From: Nocardia wallacei
Lineage (GTDB): Bacteria; Actinomycetota; Actinomycetes; Mycobacteriales; Mycobacteriaceae
Length of the DNA: 40,570 bases
Reading direction: 5' to 3'
Assembly: GCF_029869545.1 (NCBI RefSeq)
Contig: NZ_JARWQD010000162.1
Span: forward strand, 1-40,570
Shown: piece by piece, positions 31,617-39,302 of the stretch
Numbering within the stretch: position 1 is the stretch's first letter
Layout: each line of letters begins with the position of its first letter
Translations under genes and position numbers: made by a program
Notes under the pieces: generated by a model
Told to the model about the DNA's origin: nothing
What the model saw: only the letters and a program-made list of their open reading frames with translations
Database searches by the model: none

Positions 31617-33311
31617 CTATGCCGCATCCGGAGTTGCCGAAGTTTCGTGTGCGCCAGGTGGGTCGGCGGCCATCCGGGCTCGCAGGTACTCCGCACGCCA
31701 ACGGGAGCGTTTGGAGATCGCGCCCATGATCAGGTGCTCCCGTAGCGGTCTGTCCTTGTCGCCCGGTTCGACCGGCGTCACCTTCAGGTGCGAGGTGTCG
31801 GGCTTCTCGATGCCGACCGAGGCCAGCAATTGCCGAACGAATTCGGCGCGATCGGCCTTGTGATCCGGCAGCGTCTTGCCCGACCACCGCCGAGACACCA
31901 GCACCCGGCGACCGGGCAGGCCGAGGGTGTCGCGGCGGTGCGCTTTGCCCTTGCAGCGTCCGGGAACGGTCTTGTCACTGGCACCGCGCGGGACGATGCC
32001 GTATTCGAGCCAGACCGGGCAACGGGGCGAGCACGGCACGTGCCGGAGTTCGGCGTGCAACCGGTCGTAGTGGTCGGCCGCACGGTCCGAACGCGGTTCC
32101 ACGATTTCGCTGATGGACTTCACGAGGTATTTGGTGACGTAGCCGATGGTTCGGCCCGCCTTTTCCGCGACCACGCCCTTGATGTGCTTACGGTCCATCT
32201 GGTCGCCGAACCGGATGGTGTGCGCGGGCTCCAGGTCGTCAACCGAGTCGAGCTGGTCGAGCGCGTCATCCCAGTAGGTCAGCGGGCGGCCGTCGTCGGG
32301 GTCGACGAAGGTGGCCTTGCGGTGATCCCACACCGGCTGATGTTCACCGCCGTAGATGCGGTTCTCCGGCTCGAAGTGCGGCCACCACACCTGATGGTAG
32401 GTAGCGGCCGTGACCTGCTTGAGAATGTCGCGGGAGATCGCGCCACGGATCAGGATGTGCAGGTGCGGAGCACCGCGTTTTTGCGGTTCCACCGTGGCGA
32501 AATACTGTGCGTCCCAACCGATCGAGCGGCGTAGATTCTGAATCCACCGATCGACCAGCTTGGAGAAAAACACGATGTCTCGCGCCTGCCCGGCGTAGTC
32601 GTAGCCGCCCGGATTCACCGGCGAGCCGTCCGAGCACGGTTCCCCTTGGTCGGTGGTAGCACCGTCCTGATTGATCCGGCCGTAGGAGGGCATGGTGAGA
32701 GTGACGAACATCGAGGGTTGGTGCTTGCCCGCGAACACCTTGCCAACCGTGCGCTTCTCAACCTTCTTCCGAGGCAGGTTAGGCACGTCCTGACGCCGAC
32801 GAGTCGACCGCTTGCGCCGATCTTTCGCCGTCGCGTCCAGGGCCGGGAGATGGCCACGGAGCCCGGTTTCCCGCAACTCCTGGTCGAGATCCGCGACAAC
32901 TTCCCGGATACCCGCTGCGTTCTCGTCATCGCCGTCTTCAACGGCCTGGCGGTAGTTGGCGACGAGATCCGCACGGGCGGTGAGCAATTCGATCTGCTTC
33001 TCAGTGGGGTCGGTCTTGTAGTCCACCGGCTCGGATTCCATGTGCCAGCCCTCGCGGCACTGCGCGATACGGAGTGCCCGGTTGGCCTTGGCGCACGCAG
33101 GGCACACCGATTCGATAGTGGACTTACACGGTGCAGCCTCGTAGGTGACCGTGCCCGTGGTCGGGTCTTCCACCCGCATGGGAATCGGCCGCTGGCATAC
33201 GTCGTACTTCTCCGCAGCGGCCTGTGCCGCTTCGAACAGATTGGGCATGGCGCGACGCTGAGCAGCTGTCAGCCGAGTCGGCCGGTCTAGGTCAACGATC
33301 CCGTCGTTCAT
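31617..33311 (-). CDS. Rolling-circle replication initiator (RepSA-like)
   Basis: A 564-residue initiator of the actinobacterial RepSA family, which nicks a double-strand origin so the excised element replicates by rolling circle. An N-terminal zinc-finger-like region holds CKSTIESVCPACAK. The metal-binding HUH motif is PHLHILIRG (about residue 280), and the downstream IGYVTKYLVKS (about residue 388) carries the likely catalytic Tyr. The C-terminal part, CSPRCPVWLEYG and GRCKGKAHRRDTLGLPGRRVLVSRRWSGKTL, is characteristic of RepSA proteins. ATG 33311 overlaps the stop of the preceding gene by one base. Length agrees with the family. Confidence 0.92.
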   Translation of the reverse strand: MNDGIVDLDRPTRLTAAQRRAMPNLFEAAQAAAEKYDVCQRPIPMRVEDPTTGTVTYEAAPCKSTIESVCPACAKANRALRIAQCREGWHMESEPVDYKTDPTEKQIELLTARADLVANYRQAVEDGDDENAAGIREVVADLDQELRETGLRGHLPALDATAKDRRKRSTRRRQDVPNLPRKKVEKRTVGKVFAGKHQPSMFVTLTMPSYGRINQDGATTDQGEPCSDGSPVNPGGYDYAGQARDIVFFSKLVDRWIQNLRRSIGWDAQYFATVEPQKRGAPHLHILIRGAISRDILKQVTAATYHQVWWPHFEPENRIYGGEHQPVWDHRKATFVDPDDGRPLTYWDDALDQLDSVDDLEPAHTIRFGDQMDRKHIKGVVAEKAGRTIGYVTKYLVKSISEIVEPRSDRAADHYDRLHAELRHVPCSPRCPVWLEYGIVPRGASDKTVPGRCKGKAHRRDTLGLPGRRVLVSRRWSGKTLPDHKADRAEFVRQLLASVGIEKPDTSHLKVTPVEPGDKDRPLREHLIMGAISKRSRWRAEYLRARMAADPPGAHETSATPDAA

Positions 33312-33958
33312 CAGGCAGCCTCCTGGTTCCCGGTCCGGCCAGGACCGTCGATGCCGGGCAAGACGATGGTCTCTGCGAGCGAATCCGACTGCCGGAGAGC
33401 CAGTTCCATGACTCCCGGTGCGGCCACGGTGGCGCGGCAGTTCTGAGCACCGAAGGTGTGCGCGATCCGGTCGCCGCGGTTCTCATAGTCGTCGGGGCAT
33501 TGCCCGTCGACCATCCGCACCCGCAGCCGATCGACCGAGGCACCGATCTCGACACTCTGTAACCGCGGGATGTACACGGCTCCGGGCTTGTCGGCACGGC
33601 GGACGGTCAGGTTGCATGCCTCCAGGCGCTTGTCCCAGCGACTCCGGTAGCGCCACCAGGTCAGAAACCGGCGTCGTGCCCGCGCGGTGATCCAGCGTTC
33701 GAACATCTCCGGACACTTCCAGCGCCAGAGCATGATCCCCGCGATGAACACCCCGACCACCACGACACCCAGCACCCACGACACCAGCACCCCGGCAGCC
33801 ACCGCACCCGCGATCGGCAGCGAGATCATCGGGAACAGCACCGCCCACCACACCGCGACGAACACCGCCCGGACGAGCTGCCAGACCACCTCGAGCACCG
33901 CTTCACTGATCTCCTCGAACGGGTCGGTGGTTTGCTTCCGGTTCGATTGCGTAGCCAT
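33311..33958 (-). CDS. Two-TM membrane protein of the AICE
   Basis: A 215-residue protein with two adjacent TM helices at about residues 22-77 (LVRAVFVAVWWAVLFPMI and VLVSWVLGVVVVGVFIAGIM). A basic cytoplasmic domain follows (RWITARARRRFLTWWRYRSRWDKRLEACNLTVRR), ending in a more ordinary alpha/beta tail. ATG 33958 has AAGGAGG eight bases upstream and overlaps the previous stop by one base; its own stop overlaps rep. Its place between the transfer and replication genes resembles Spd-type or accessory membrane proteins of AICEs that help intramycelial spread, but I recognise no named family. Confidence 0.72.
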   Translation of the reverse strand: MATQSNRKQTTDPFEEISEAVLEVVWQLVRAVFVAVWWAVLFPMISLPIAGAVAAGVLVSWVLGVVVVGVFIAGIMLWRWKCPEMFERWITARARRRFLTWWRYRSRWDKRLEACNLTVRRADKPGAVYIPRLQSVEIGASVDRLRVRMVDGQCPDDYENRGDRIAHTFGAQNCRATVAAPGVMELALRQSDSLAETIVLPGIDGPGRTGNQEAA

Positions 33959-34200
33959 CACACGGCCCTCCTTCGGGTGTCGGGTAGGTCGAGGGACATC
34001 TGAGTCGGTTGCTCGGCTTCGGCGAGCCAGGTACGCCACATGTCCTGATCCGAATTCCGGTACACCACAGTCTTTTTCGTCATCCGGTTCTTCAGCGCCG
34101 CCACATAGATCCAGGCATCGGCGGCCGTGCGGGCAGTGGGGATGGGCCGGACCACGCGGCCGATCAGCACGCCCCACTGCACGCCGTCAGTCGTGGTCAT
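33958..34200 (-). CDS. Small AICE protein, unknown
   Basis: An 80-residue protein with no recognised domain. It contains VQWGVLIGRVVRPIPTARTA followed by a basic stretch (ALKNRMTKKTVVYRN) and a Trp-containing helix (DMWRTWLAEAEQP). It overlaps its upstream neighbour by four bases (ATGA) and its downstream neighbour by one base (TGATG), so it is embedded in the operon and very likely translated. Confidence 0.65.
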   Translation of the reverse strand: MTTTDGVQWGVLIGRVVRPIPTARTAADAWIYVAALKNRMTKKTVVYRNSDQDMWRTWLAEAEQPTQMSLDLPDTRRRAV

Positions 34201-34418
34201 GCCGCCCAGTCCTCTCCCCCGTCGTCATCCAGGTGACCGACATCCCAGCCGGGCAGCTCACCGGTTTCGGCGAGCACGTGCACCGCGACGGAGATCGGGT
34301 CCATGCCGGAGCGTTCGAACTGGCAGCGCCGACGCGCCTGGAGGTCGACCACCGAGGCATAGTCATCGCCGTTGGTCCGGTAAGCGGCGCGATTGCGGCG
34401 AATGTTGTTGCTGTTCAT
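34197..34418 (-). CDS. Small AICE protein, unknown
   Basis: A 73-residue protein beginning MNSNNIRRNRAAYRTNGD and ending in an acidic tail (HLDDDGGEDWAA). ATG 34418 has GAGG seven bases upstream, and this ribosome site lies in the last codons of the preceding gene when that gene is read in its corrected frame. The same frame continues upstream without a stop to 34733, but only as a consequence of the frameshift there. It ends overlapping the next gene by four bases. Function is unknown. Confidence 0.65.
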   Translation of the reverse strand: MNSNNIRRNRAAYRTNGDDYASVVDLQARRRCQFERSGMDPISVAVHVLAETGELPGWDVGHLDDDGGEDWAA

Positions 34419-34420
34419 GG

Positions 34421-34733
34421 CTATTCCTCGATTCCTGCGTTGATTTCGGCGTAGGAGATGCCGCAGACGGCACAGGCACACGGAGCCCATCGCCTCGATT
34501 GCGGGAATTCGTGGCCCCTGCTGGGCGCATTTCTCAGCGGCTATGCAGCCGTCGCACAAGACCTTGTCGCCGTCGTAGACCCAGCCGACCCCAGCCCCGT
34601 GACGGGTGACGTAGGCGATGGCTTGGCTGACCGAGATGAAACACAGTCCGTCGTCGCGGTTTTCGCTGTAGCGGTCGCCGCAGCCGTCGCAGTGGATGAC
34701 CACGTGCGCTTGCGTGAGGAATCCCGTTTTCAC
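34421..34733 (-). pseudogene. Cys-rich putative zinc protein, broken by a one-base frameshift
   Basis: The first ~73 residues (HCDGCGDRYSEN, then VLCDGCIAAEKCAQQG) form a CxxC-type zinc-binding protein. After the run of four G (minus strand; 34515-34518) this frame turns into unlikely sequence (RHLLRRNQRRNRG). Dropping one G gives HEFPQSRRWAPCACAVCGISYAEIN, another Cys cluster, and a TAG at 34421, two bases before the next gene's ATG. The corrected protein is about 103 residues. The start is GTG 34733, overlapping the traB stop by four bases (GTGA). It is either a real mutation, a sequencing error in a homopolymer, or slippage. Proteins of this type are common AICE accessories of unknown role. 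Confidence 0.65.
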
Positions 34734-36049
34734 GCCGCCTCCCCCATGTCGTCACCGGTCGACTCGTCGCCGAGGTCATCGGGGTCGAAATCGCTGTAGT
34801 CGTCCTGTGGAGCGAGATCAGGCTGTTCGGGTGCGTACTGCTGGACAAGCTGGTCGATGTCATCGTTGGACACCCAAAACGCCCGCACTCGAACGAATTC
34901 GGTAGTCCCGTCCTCACCGACGTATCCGACGCCCGGTGTGGTGTCCGGGATCTTGTCGCACAGCGCCCCGCGATCCTTCGCACCCTGACCGTGAACCATC
35001 GTGGTCTGGGTCGGCTCATCGAGGCGCAGGCCGATGCGGACCGGGAACAGCTGCCGGTTGGGCATTGTCTCCTTGGACGGGTCCTGTAGTGCGGCCACCA
35101 GGGAGACACCGGCCGCACGGCCCTGTGACAGCAGCAGTCCGGTCAGCCTCCGGAATTCCTCCTGCTGTTCCCGCGTCGCGTAGGACGACAGGGCAGCTGC
35201 CTCATCGATGAGGATCAGGATCAGCGGCGCGTCCTTGGTCGGAATGTGCTTGCGGGAGCCGGTTTGCCGCATCAGCGCGGTCCGTGCCCGCATGACCTCT
35301 ACGGCCTCGTTGAGCATGCGGAGAATGCCGTCCTCATCCCATTCGAACCGCACCCACAGCTTTTCGCCGCGCCCGAATTCCGCGCCGCCCTTCGGATCTG
35401 CGAGCCATACATCCACCAGGCCGGTTTTTATGGCAGGCCCGATTCCGGCGATGATCGACCACAGCACCGAGCCCTTGCCGGAACCGGTAGCCCCGGCGAG
35501 CAGGATGTGTGCGTAAAGCACCCGCAGCAGCCACAGATAGCCGTCTTCGCGGACGCCGACCGGGACCGCCTCCAGATCCACCTCGTTGTGAACCGGTTCC
35601 GGCGCCGTTGCCGGATCGGCGAGCGTGTCATACACGCGCACCTGGAGACGGACCCAGCCCGGAGCAGGCGACGTAGCGGTCACCTGATCCACCCCCATGT
35701 GATCGGCCAGCCGGGCGCCGATGTCCTCGCTGCTCCAGTCCGAGAGGGTCTGGCCACCGATCATCTGGAAATCCACGGTCAGCCCGTGGGAGTCGTAGTC
35801 GTAGAAGTCGAGCCGCGGGAACCCCTTCTCCGGCGAAGCCAGGCCCACGACATGCAGCATCGTGTCGGTCTGCATCGGGTCGCACAGGATGAACACCGCC
35901 GCACGCAATTCGGCCGGTGCTTTCGCCGCGATCTCCTCCGCCGACAGTTCGACATCGGCAGGCCCTCGACGGCCGGGCCACGGATACAACCAGGCCCCGA
36001 AACTCAGCGCCCCCACCGCGGAGACGACAGACGGAATCAAAATGGACAT
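34730..36049 (-). CDS. TraB/FtsK-like DNA translocase for conjugation
   Basis: A 439-residue FtsK/SpoIIIE-family ATPase of the TraSA/TraB type. It pumps double-stranded plasmid DNA into the recipient without a relaxase. An N-terminal membrane anchor (VVSAVGALSFGAWLYPW) is followed by an alpha/beta region. The motor has Walker A LAGATGSGKGS, VDVWLADPKGGAEF and Walker B LILILIDEAAAL. The C-terminus (after about residue 390) is acidic. In TraB proteins the C-terminal winged helix binds 8-bp repeats at the clt locus; a short equivalent may lie in FVRVRAFWVSNDDIDQLVQQY. AAGGAG lies ten bases before ATG 36049. It follows the DUF2637 gene by 17 bases, the only non-overlapping junction in this part of the operon. 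Confidence 0.92.
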   Translation of the reverse strand: MSILIPSVVSAVGALSFGAWLYPWPGRRGPADVELSAEEIAAKAPAELRAAVFILCDPMQTDTMLHVVGLASPEKGFPRLDFYDYDSHGLTVDFQMIGGQTLSDWSSEDIGARLADHMGVDQVTATSPAPGWVRLQVRVYDTLADPATAPEPVHNEVDLEAVPVGVREDGYLWLLRVLYAHILLAGATGSGKGSVLWSIIAGIGPAIKTGLVDVWLADPKGGAEFGRGEKLWVRFEWDEDGILRMLNEAVEVMRARTALMRQTGSRKHIPTKDAPLILILIDEAAALSSYATREQQEEFRRLTGLLLSQGRAAGVSLVAALQDPSKETMPNRQLFPVRIGLRLDEPTQTTMVHGQGAKDRGALCDKIPDTTPGVGYVGEDGTTEFVRVRAFWVSNDDIDQLVQQYAPEQPDLAPQDDYSDFDPDDLGDESTGDDMGEAA

Positions 36050-36066
36050 AACGAGAGAACTCCTTG

Positions 36067-36714
36067 TCAGGAGACCGCGAACGGCAGCGCGTCTTGCTGC
36101 ACCGGTCGCGGAGGATGAACAGGGCGCAACGGAGCCACCGGACGAGGCTTCGCCGCCAAAGGCACCCGAGGCACAACCGGGGCGGGGGTCGGAGCAGTTG
36201 CTACCGGCATCGATTCGGGCACAGGGGCCGAATCAGGTTCGGCCGCAGTTATTTCCGCAGCCTGGTCGGCAGGCTCATCCACTGCCAGAACGGAGGCGGC
36301 CGAATTGCGTTGTGCGGCACGGAACAACACGGCAAGGCCGTGGGTGTCCAGCAGCAGTGAGATCGGCGCGATAGCGGCCACGACCGCACACACCCACGGC
36401 GGGAGTGGCCTCCCGGCAGCGACCGCGTGCAGGCTGTTGCCCGCCACCGACACCACCGCACCGGCGATCAGGACCCGGACGAAGAACTTTCGCTCCGGCG
36501 ATTTCGCCAGCACCAGCCACCCGAGCGTGGCCTGAACGATGGTGCCGTCCACGATCAGCGGGAACAGGTACGCATCCGACGCAGGGATGTGTGCCGACAC
36601 CGCGAGATCTCGCAGGGTGGCGAAGGACAGGCGGAATGCGGCAGCACCGACACCCACGATCACCACGACCGCGAACACCCGCGCTGCCAGCATTCCCCGC
36701 TCAGGCATGAACAT
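36067..36714 (-). CDS. DUF2637 (Spd-like) membrane protein
   Basis: A 215-residue DUF2637 protein. These membrane proteins are near-constant neighbours of TraB in AICEs and conjugative Streptomyces plasmids and are thought to support DNA spread between hyphal compartments. Four TM helices are visible in the first ~120 residues (AARVFAVVVIVGVGAAAF, then FPLIVDGTIVQATLGWLVLA, VRVLIAGAVVSVAGNSLHAV and WVCAVVAAIAPISLLLDTHG). The rest is a Pro/Ala-rich tail. ATG 36714 overlaps the upstream stop by one base. Confidence 0.85.
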   Translation of the reverse strand: MFMPERGMLAARVFAVVVIVGVGAAAFRLSFATLRDLAVSAHIPASDAYLFPLIVDGTIVQATLGWLVLAKSPERKFFVRVLIAGAVVSVAGNSLHAVAAGRPLPPWVCAVVAAIAPISLLLDTHGLAVLFRAAQRNSAASVLAVDEPADQAAEITAAEPDSAPVPESMPVATAPTPAPVVPRVPLAAKPRPVAPLRPVHPPRPVQQDALPFAVS

Positions 36715-36902
36715 CAGGCCGCCCGCTCCCCGACCAACCCGGCTACCGCGAGATGCAACTCCTCGATCAGGCCGTACACCTCATCGGGCGACAGCGCAGC
36801 CGAGTCACGGCCCACCTGGAGAAACACCACATCCTGATCCAGGTCATAACCGCACTCCAGCCAAACCCGACCCGGAAGCCGCGGAGGACGACGCCAACGC
36901 AT
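36714..36902 (-). CDS. Small AICE protein, unknown
   Basis: A 62-residue protein. The N-terminus is basic (MRWRRPPRLPGRVWLECG), followed by DQDVVFLQVGRDSAALSPDEVYGLIEELHLAVAGL, an alpha/beta pattern without recognised family. ATG 36902 overlaps the preceding stop by one base (TGATG) and its own stop overlaps the DUF2637 start in the same manner. The coupling supports a real gene. Confidence 0.65.
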   Translation of the reverse strand: MRWRRPPRLPGRVWLECGYDLDQDVVFLQVGRDSAALSPDEVYGLIEELHLAVAGLVGERAA

Positions 36903-37165
36903 CACGCCACCGCCTTCACAGCGGCCAACCGCTCCGCGGCATCGTGCAGCAGGATGACGTTCATCAGCGCGGCAGCCAGCCCCCGCGCCTCGGTGACATC
37001 CATGGCGAGATACGCCTTGTTCCCGATGCCGTTGCCACCCAGCTCGATACGGACGAACGCAGGCTGGACACGTCCGCCGTCTACCCGATAGGCCGGGTCA
37101 TAGTGGACGTCGACGCCCTTCATGTCGCTGCTCTTGACGCTCTCGATGAAGGCCATGACGATCAC
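36902..37165 (-). CDS. Small AICE protein, unknown
   Basis: An 87-residue protein whose core (KGVDVHYDPAYRVDGGRVQ, then PAFVRIELGGNGIGNKAYLAMDVTEARGLAAALMNVI) looks like a small alpha/beta domain. GTG 37165 is chosen because it overlaps the pra-like stop by four bases (GTGA) and has GAAGG four bases upstream; ATG 37156 is possible. No known function. Confidence 0.65.
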   Translation of the reverse strand: MIVMAFIESVKSSDMKGVDVHYDPAYRVDGGRVQPAFVRIELGGNGIGNKAYLAMDVTEARGLAAALMNVILLHDAAERLAAVKAVA

Positions 37166-37650
37166 GCAGCCTTCGACTCGCCACGAGCCGGACGCGACGC
37201 ACCCACATCATTCGGGGGCTGCTTCGCCCCGGTGTTGTCGCCCTTGATCCCAGTCGCCCGGTACTGGTAGCCCAGGTACTTGAATTCGCCCTGGCCCATC
37301 ACCTTCGGCTCAGCGGTCAAGCCCTCCAGCTCGATCCACCACAGGCCAGTTCCCGGCGCGACCTCCTCACCCGCCGGGATCGGCTGGTGCTGCGCAACGA
37401 AGATGATCTCGAACGACGCCCGCTTGCCCTTGCCACCACTGGCCTCGTGCGGATCGGTCACCGTCGCCTTCCACAACGGCAGCATCGACCCCTCCCCTGT
37501 CTTCGGGTCGAAGTCGACCAACTGCTCCGGCACCGCGTTGCGGTCCGGGTTGTACTTGATCGCCGGAACGATCTCCGACATCAGCATCAGCCGCTGCGGG
37601 AACGCCACACCGTGCTCGATCGGGAACTGATAGCCCTTGCTGATCGCCAT
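37162..37650 (-). CDS. Pra-like activator of replication, integration and excision
   Basis: A 162-residue protein resembling the Pra family (plasmid replication, integration and excision activator) of pSAM2. Matching traits are the size, the opening FPIEHGVAFPQRLMLMSEIVPA, a central LPLWKATVTDPHEASGGKGKRASFEIIF, and the FKYLGYQYRATGIKG end, then a disordered tail. In pSAM2, Pra switches on rep-xis-int and is itself repressed by KorSA. Here it is the first gene of the long leftward operon, and its promoter lies among three CGTATACG palindromes. ATG 37650 has AAGGAG eight bases upstream. The family assignment is from memory of pattern, without alignment. Confidence 0.68.
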   Translation of the reverse strand: MAISKGYQFPIEHGVAFPQRLMLMSEIVPAIKYNPDRNAVPEQLVDFDPKTGEGSMLPLWKATVTDPHEASGGKGKRASFEIIFVAQHQPIPAGEEVAPGTGLWWIELEGLTAEPKVMGQGEFKYLGYQYRATGIKGDNTGAKQPPNDVGASRPARGESKAA

Positions 37651-37714
37651 TACGTGTCTCCTTGCCTCTGCTGTCTTCCGGCCCACCGCCCGTTTCGAGC
37701 GGCGATGAGTTCAT

Positions 37715-37742
37715 CGTATACGTAGCTTCGTATACGTACAAG
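37715..37742 (-). promoter_or_regulatory. Leftward operator-promoter of the AICE operon
   Basis: On the minus strand the 28 bp read CTTGTACGTATACG-N6-CGTATACG. Two CGTATACG palindromes (37729-37736 and 37715-37722) have starts 14 bp apart. TTGTAC is a -35-like and TATACG a -10-like hexamer, pointing to the pra-like gene. The same 28-bp pattern, mirror-oriented, is at 37922-37949. Confidence 0.72.
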
Positions 37743-37748
37743 CTTTTG

Positions 37749-37756
37749 CGTATACG
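37749..37756. promoter_or_regulatory. Third CGTATACG palindrome
   Basis: An additional CGTATACG, flanked GCGTATACGAAG, lies 20 bp to the right of the leftward operator pair. It probably gives the leftward promoter a third repressor contact. Confidence 0.55.
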
Positions 37757-37921
37757 AAGGCCGTCGAGACAGCAGGAGCCGAGGTCAGAGCAATGCTTCA
37801 CGTCAGCACCAGAGCAGGGAGGGCCCGGCGAGCAGCCCGAGCCGCGGGCGAATCACACCTCGCCAACCCCGAGCCCGGACCGTGACCGTGCAGACGCTCA
37901 GATCGCAGGACATCGATTCAT

Positions 37922-37949
37922 CTTGTACGTATACGCACCTTCGTATACG
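37922..37949 (+). promoter_or_regulatory. Rightward operator-promoter of the AICE
   Basis: CTTGTACGTATACG-N6-CGTATACG again, now on the plus strand, with palindromes at 37928-37935 and 37942-37949 (14-bp step). It points to the genes at 38043 and 38351. Only the six central bases differ from the leftward copy. A short GGCCC/GGGCC hairpin (37965-37978) lies in the leader. Confidence 0.72.
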
Positions 37950-38042
37950 CTGATCCAAAATGCAGGCCCACCAGGGCCGATGCGGCATCTCGTCATCGAC
38001 TCCTGCCCGGTGGGCGACTAGATCACTGGTGAGGGATGCGCG

Positions 38043-38354
38043 ATGAGATTCCGTCCAACTGCGCTCGGGTGGGTAGACCCCGACATCAGCACCGCCCCCG
38101 AGTGGGACCGCGCCCAGATGTACCGGCTAGCAAGACATTTGGGATACGCGATGGTTTGGCTAGAGCCTTCCTTGATACCGCTGGTGGACCAAGTACGCGC
38201 AGAGGACGTAGATGCAGTCATCGTCCCATCACCGACACACCTCCACCCCGTCTTGCTCAATGCGCTGATGGATGTTGCCGACGTCGAAACCGTGTTGCCC
38301 CGCATGTCGTTCGCGCGCTGGGCACTGGCCAGTTCCGCCGGGAGGTCCAGGTGA
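38043..38354 (+). CDS. Hypothetical AICE protein
   Basis: A 103-residue protein beginning MRFRPTALGWVDPDISTAPEW. The centre, RLARHLGYAMVWLEPSLIP and DQVRAEDVDAVIVPSPTHLHPV, has the strand-helix-strand look of a small Rossmann-like or resolvase-like fold, without catalytic residues I can name. GAGGG lies about eight bases before ATG 38043. Its stop overlaps the next start by four bases (GTGA). It is the first gene downstream of the rightward operator-promoter, so it should be expressed when the repressor is released. Confidence 0.7.
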   Translation: MRFRPTALGWVDPDISTAPEWDRAQMYRLARHLGYAMVWLEPSLIPLVDQVRAEDVDAVIVPSPTHLHPVLLNALMDVADVETVLPRMSFARWALASSAGRSR

Positions 38355-38503
38355 GCGGCTGGGCCAGCTTAGGCCTGTTTCTCGGAGTGCTGGCCCTGTC
38401 GGTCATCGTCTTCTGCGCCATCGTCTATTGGCCACAGCGAGCACCGAAAGATCGATCGGTTGACGCTATTCGGAAGCGCATCGAAGAGGAAGGCGACGAG
38501 TAA
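38351..38503 (+). CDS. 50-aa single-TM AICE protein
   Basis: A short protein with one strongly hydrophobic helix (SLGLFLGVLALSVIVFCAIV) and a charged tail (KDRSVDAIRKRIEEEGDE). GTG 38351 has GGAGG five bases upstream and overlaps the preceding stop by four bases, so translation is well supported despite its size. Topology (N-out or N-in with a helical cytoplasmic tail) fits a small accessory membrane protein, perhaps for transfer or surface exclusion; no homologue is recognised. Confidence 0.7.
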   Translation: MSGWASLGLFLGVLALSVIVFCAIVYWPQRAPKDRSVDAIRKRIEEEGDE

Positions 38504-38538
38504 GACAATGCCGCCTAACCGCCGCAAAGCCGGAATTA

Positions 38539-38560
38539 CGTATACGAAGTACGGTATACT
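38539..38560 (+). promoter_or_regulatory. Operator pair at the repressor's own promoter
   Basis: CGTATACG (38539-38546) and the variant GGTATACT (38553-38560) keep the 14-bp step seen at the other operators. TATACT at 38555-38560 is a near-consensus -10 box, so a bound repressor would cover it. It lies 37 bases before the GntR start, implying autorepression, perhaps with weaker binding at the variant site. Confidence 0.7.
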
Positions 38561-38597
38561 CAGATGGGCGACACTCGAACCGAAGGGACTGTGCTCA

Positions 38598-39290
38598 ATG
38601 GCGGAACCGGCGTACGTTTCCATTGCGGGCGAATTTGCTCGGCGCATTCGAAGCGGAGAGCTACCGCCCGGAATGCAGCTTCCAAGTTATTCCGAAATCG
38701 CTGCACAGAACAAGGTTTCTGACATTGTGGTGCGCAAGGCAATCGAGTTACTTCAAAGCCAGGGCCTCATTCGCGCTGTCCGGCGGCGCGGAGTATTTGT
38801 CGCTGATCGTCCGAACCTGATCCGGATCTCGCCCGAGCGACAGATGGAGGACCCCGAAGTGACCTTCGGAAACGAGGCCGACAGCGATGTCCAGATCAGC
38901 CGGACCACCGAGCGGGTTCCCGCGACCGAGGAACTGGCCGAGGCATTCGGCGTGCCCGTAGGCGAGGAGATCACGCACATCATCACCCGCGCCGCCGACG
39001 GTGGCCGACCGATCTCAGTGTCGGACACGTACCAGCCTTTGGACATCGCAGACTGGACCAGCGCGGCAGTACTCGAGGAGACCGTTTCGGATCGACTTCC
39101 TACTCCCACCCATGCCGCCTGGCTGGGCACTACACCCGGCGATCTCGTAAAAACGGTTAACCAGCGGTATATCAATACCGATGGTCGGGTAATTATGGTT
39201 TCGGATGTCTCCTACCCGCGCGATCGTTACGACGCATTCGTATTTCGCATGACATTGACTCCCACCGCAGAACTTACTGGCGAGGCGTAG
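38598..39290 (+). CDS. KorSA-like GntR-family repressor of the AICE
   Basis: A 230-residue GntR regulator of the HutC/UTRA type. Residues ~1-72 are the winged helix (YVSIAGEFARRIRSGELPPGMQLPSYSEIAAQNKVSDIVVRKAIELLQSQG and RRRGVFVADRP). Residues ~90-225 are the UTRA effector domain (RVPATEELAEAFGVPVGEEI, then ITRAADGGRPISVSDTYQP, ending RYDAFVFRMTLTP). In pSAM2, KorSA represses pra and its own gene; loss of repression triggers excision and transfer. Paired palindromes at this gene's promoter and at both operons of the element make the same role very likely. ATG 38598 begins the domain normally; AAGGGA lies about ten bases upstream. Base composition is lower in GC than the core genome. Confidence 0.88.
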   Translation: MAEPAYVSIAGEFARRIRSGELPPGMQLPSYSEIAAQNKVSDIVVRKAIELLQSQGLIRAVRRRGVFVADRPNLIRISPERQMEDPEVTFGNEADSDVQISRTTERVPATEELAEAFGVPVGEEITHIITRAADGGRPISVSDTYQPLDIADWTSAAVLEETVSDRLPTPTHAAWLGTTPGDLVKTVNQRYINTDGRVIMVSDVSYPRDRYDAFVFRMTLTPTAELTGEA

Positions 39291-39302
39291 TCAAAAGCGC
39301 GC

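Noticed and set aside
34197..34733. A single 178-residue protein read straight through both small AICE genes
   Set aside because: The middle section is Arg-rich nonsense in this frame, while a one-base shift restores a Cys motif and a stop next to a good ribosome site for the second gene. Kept only as a possible slippage product.
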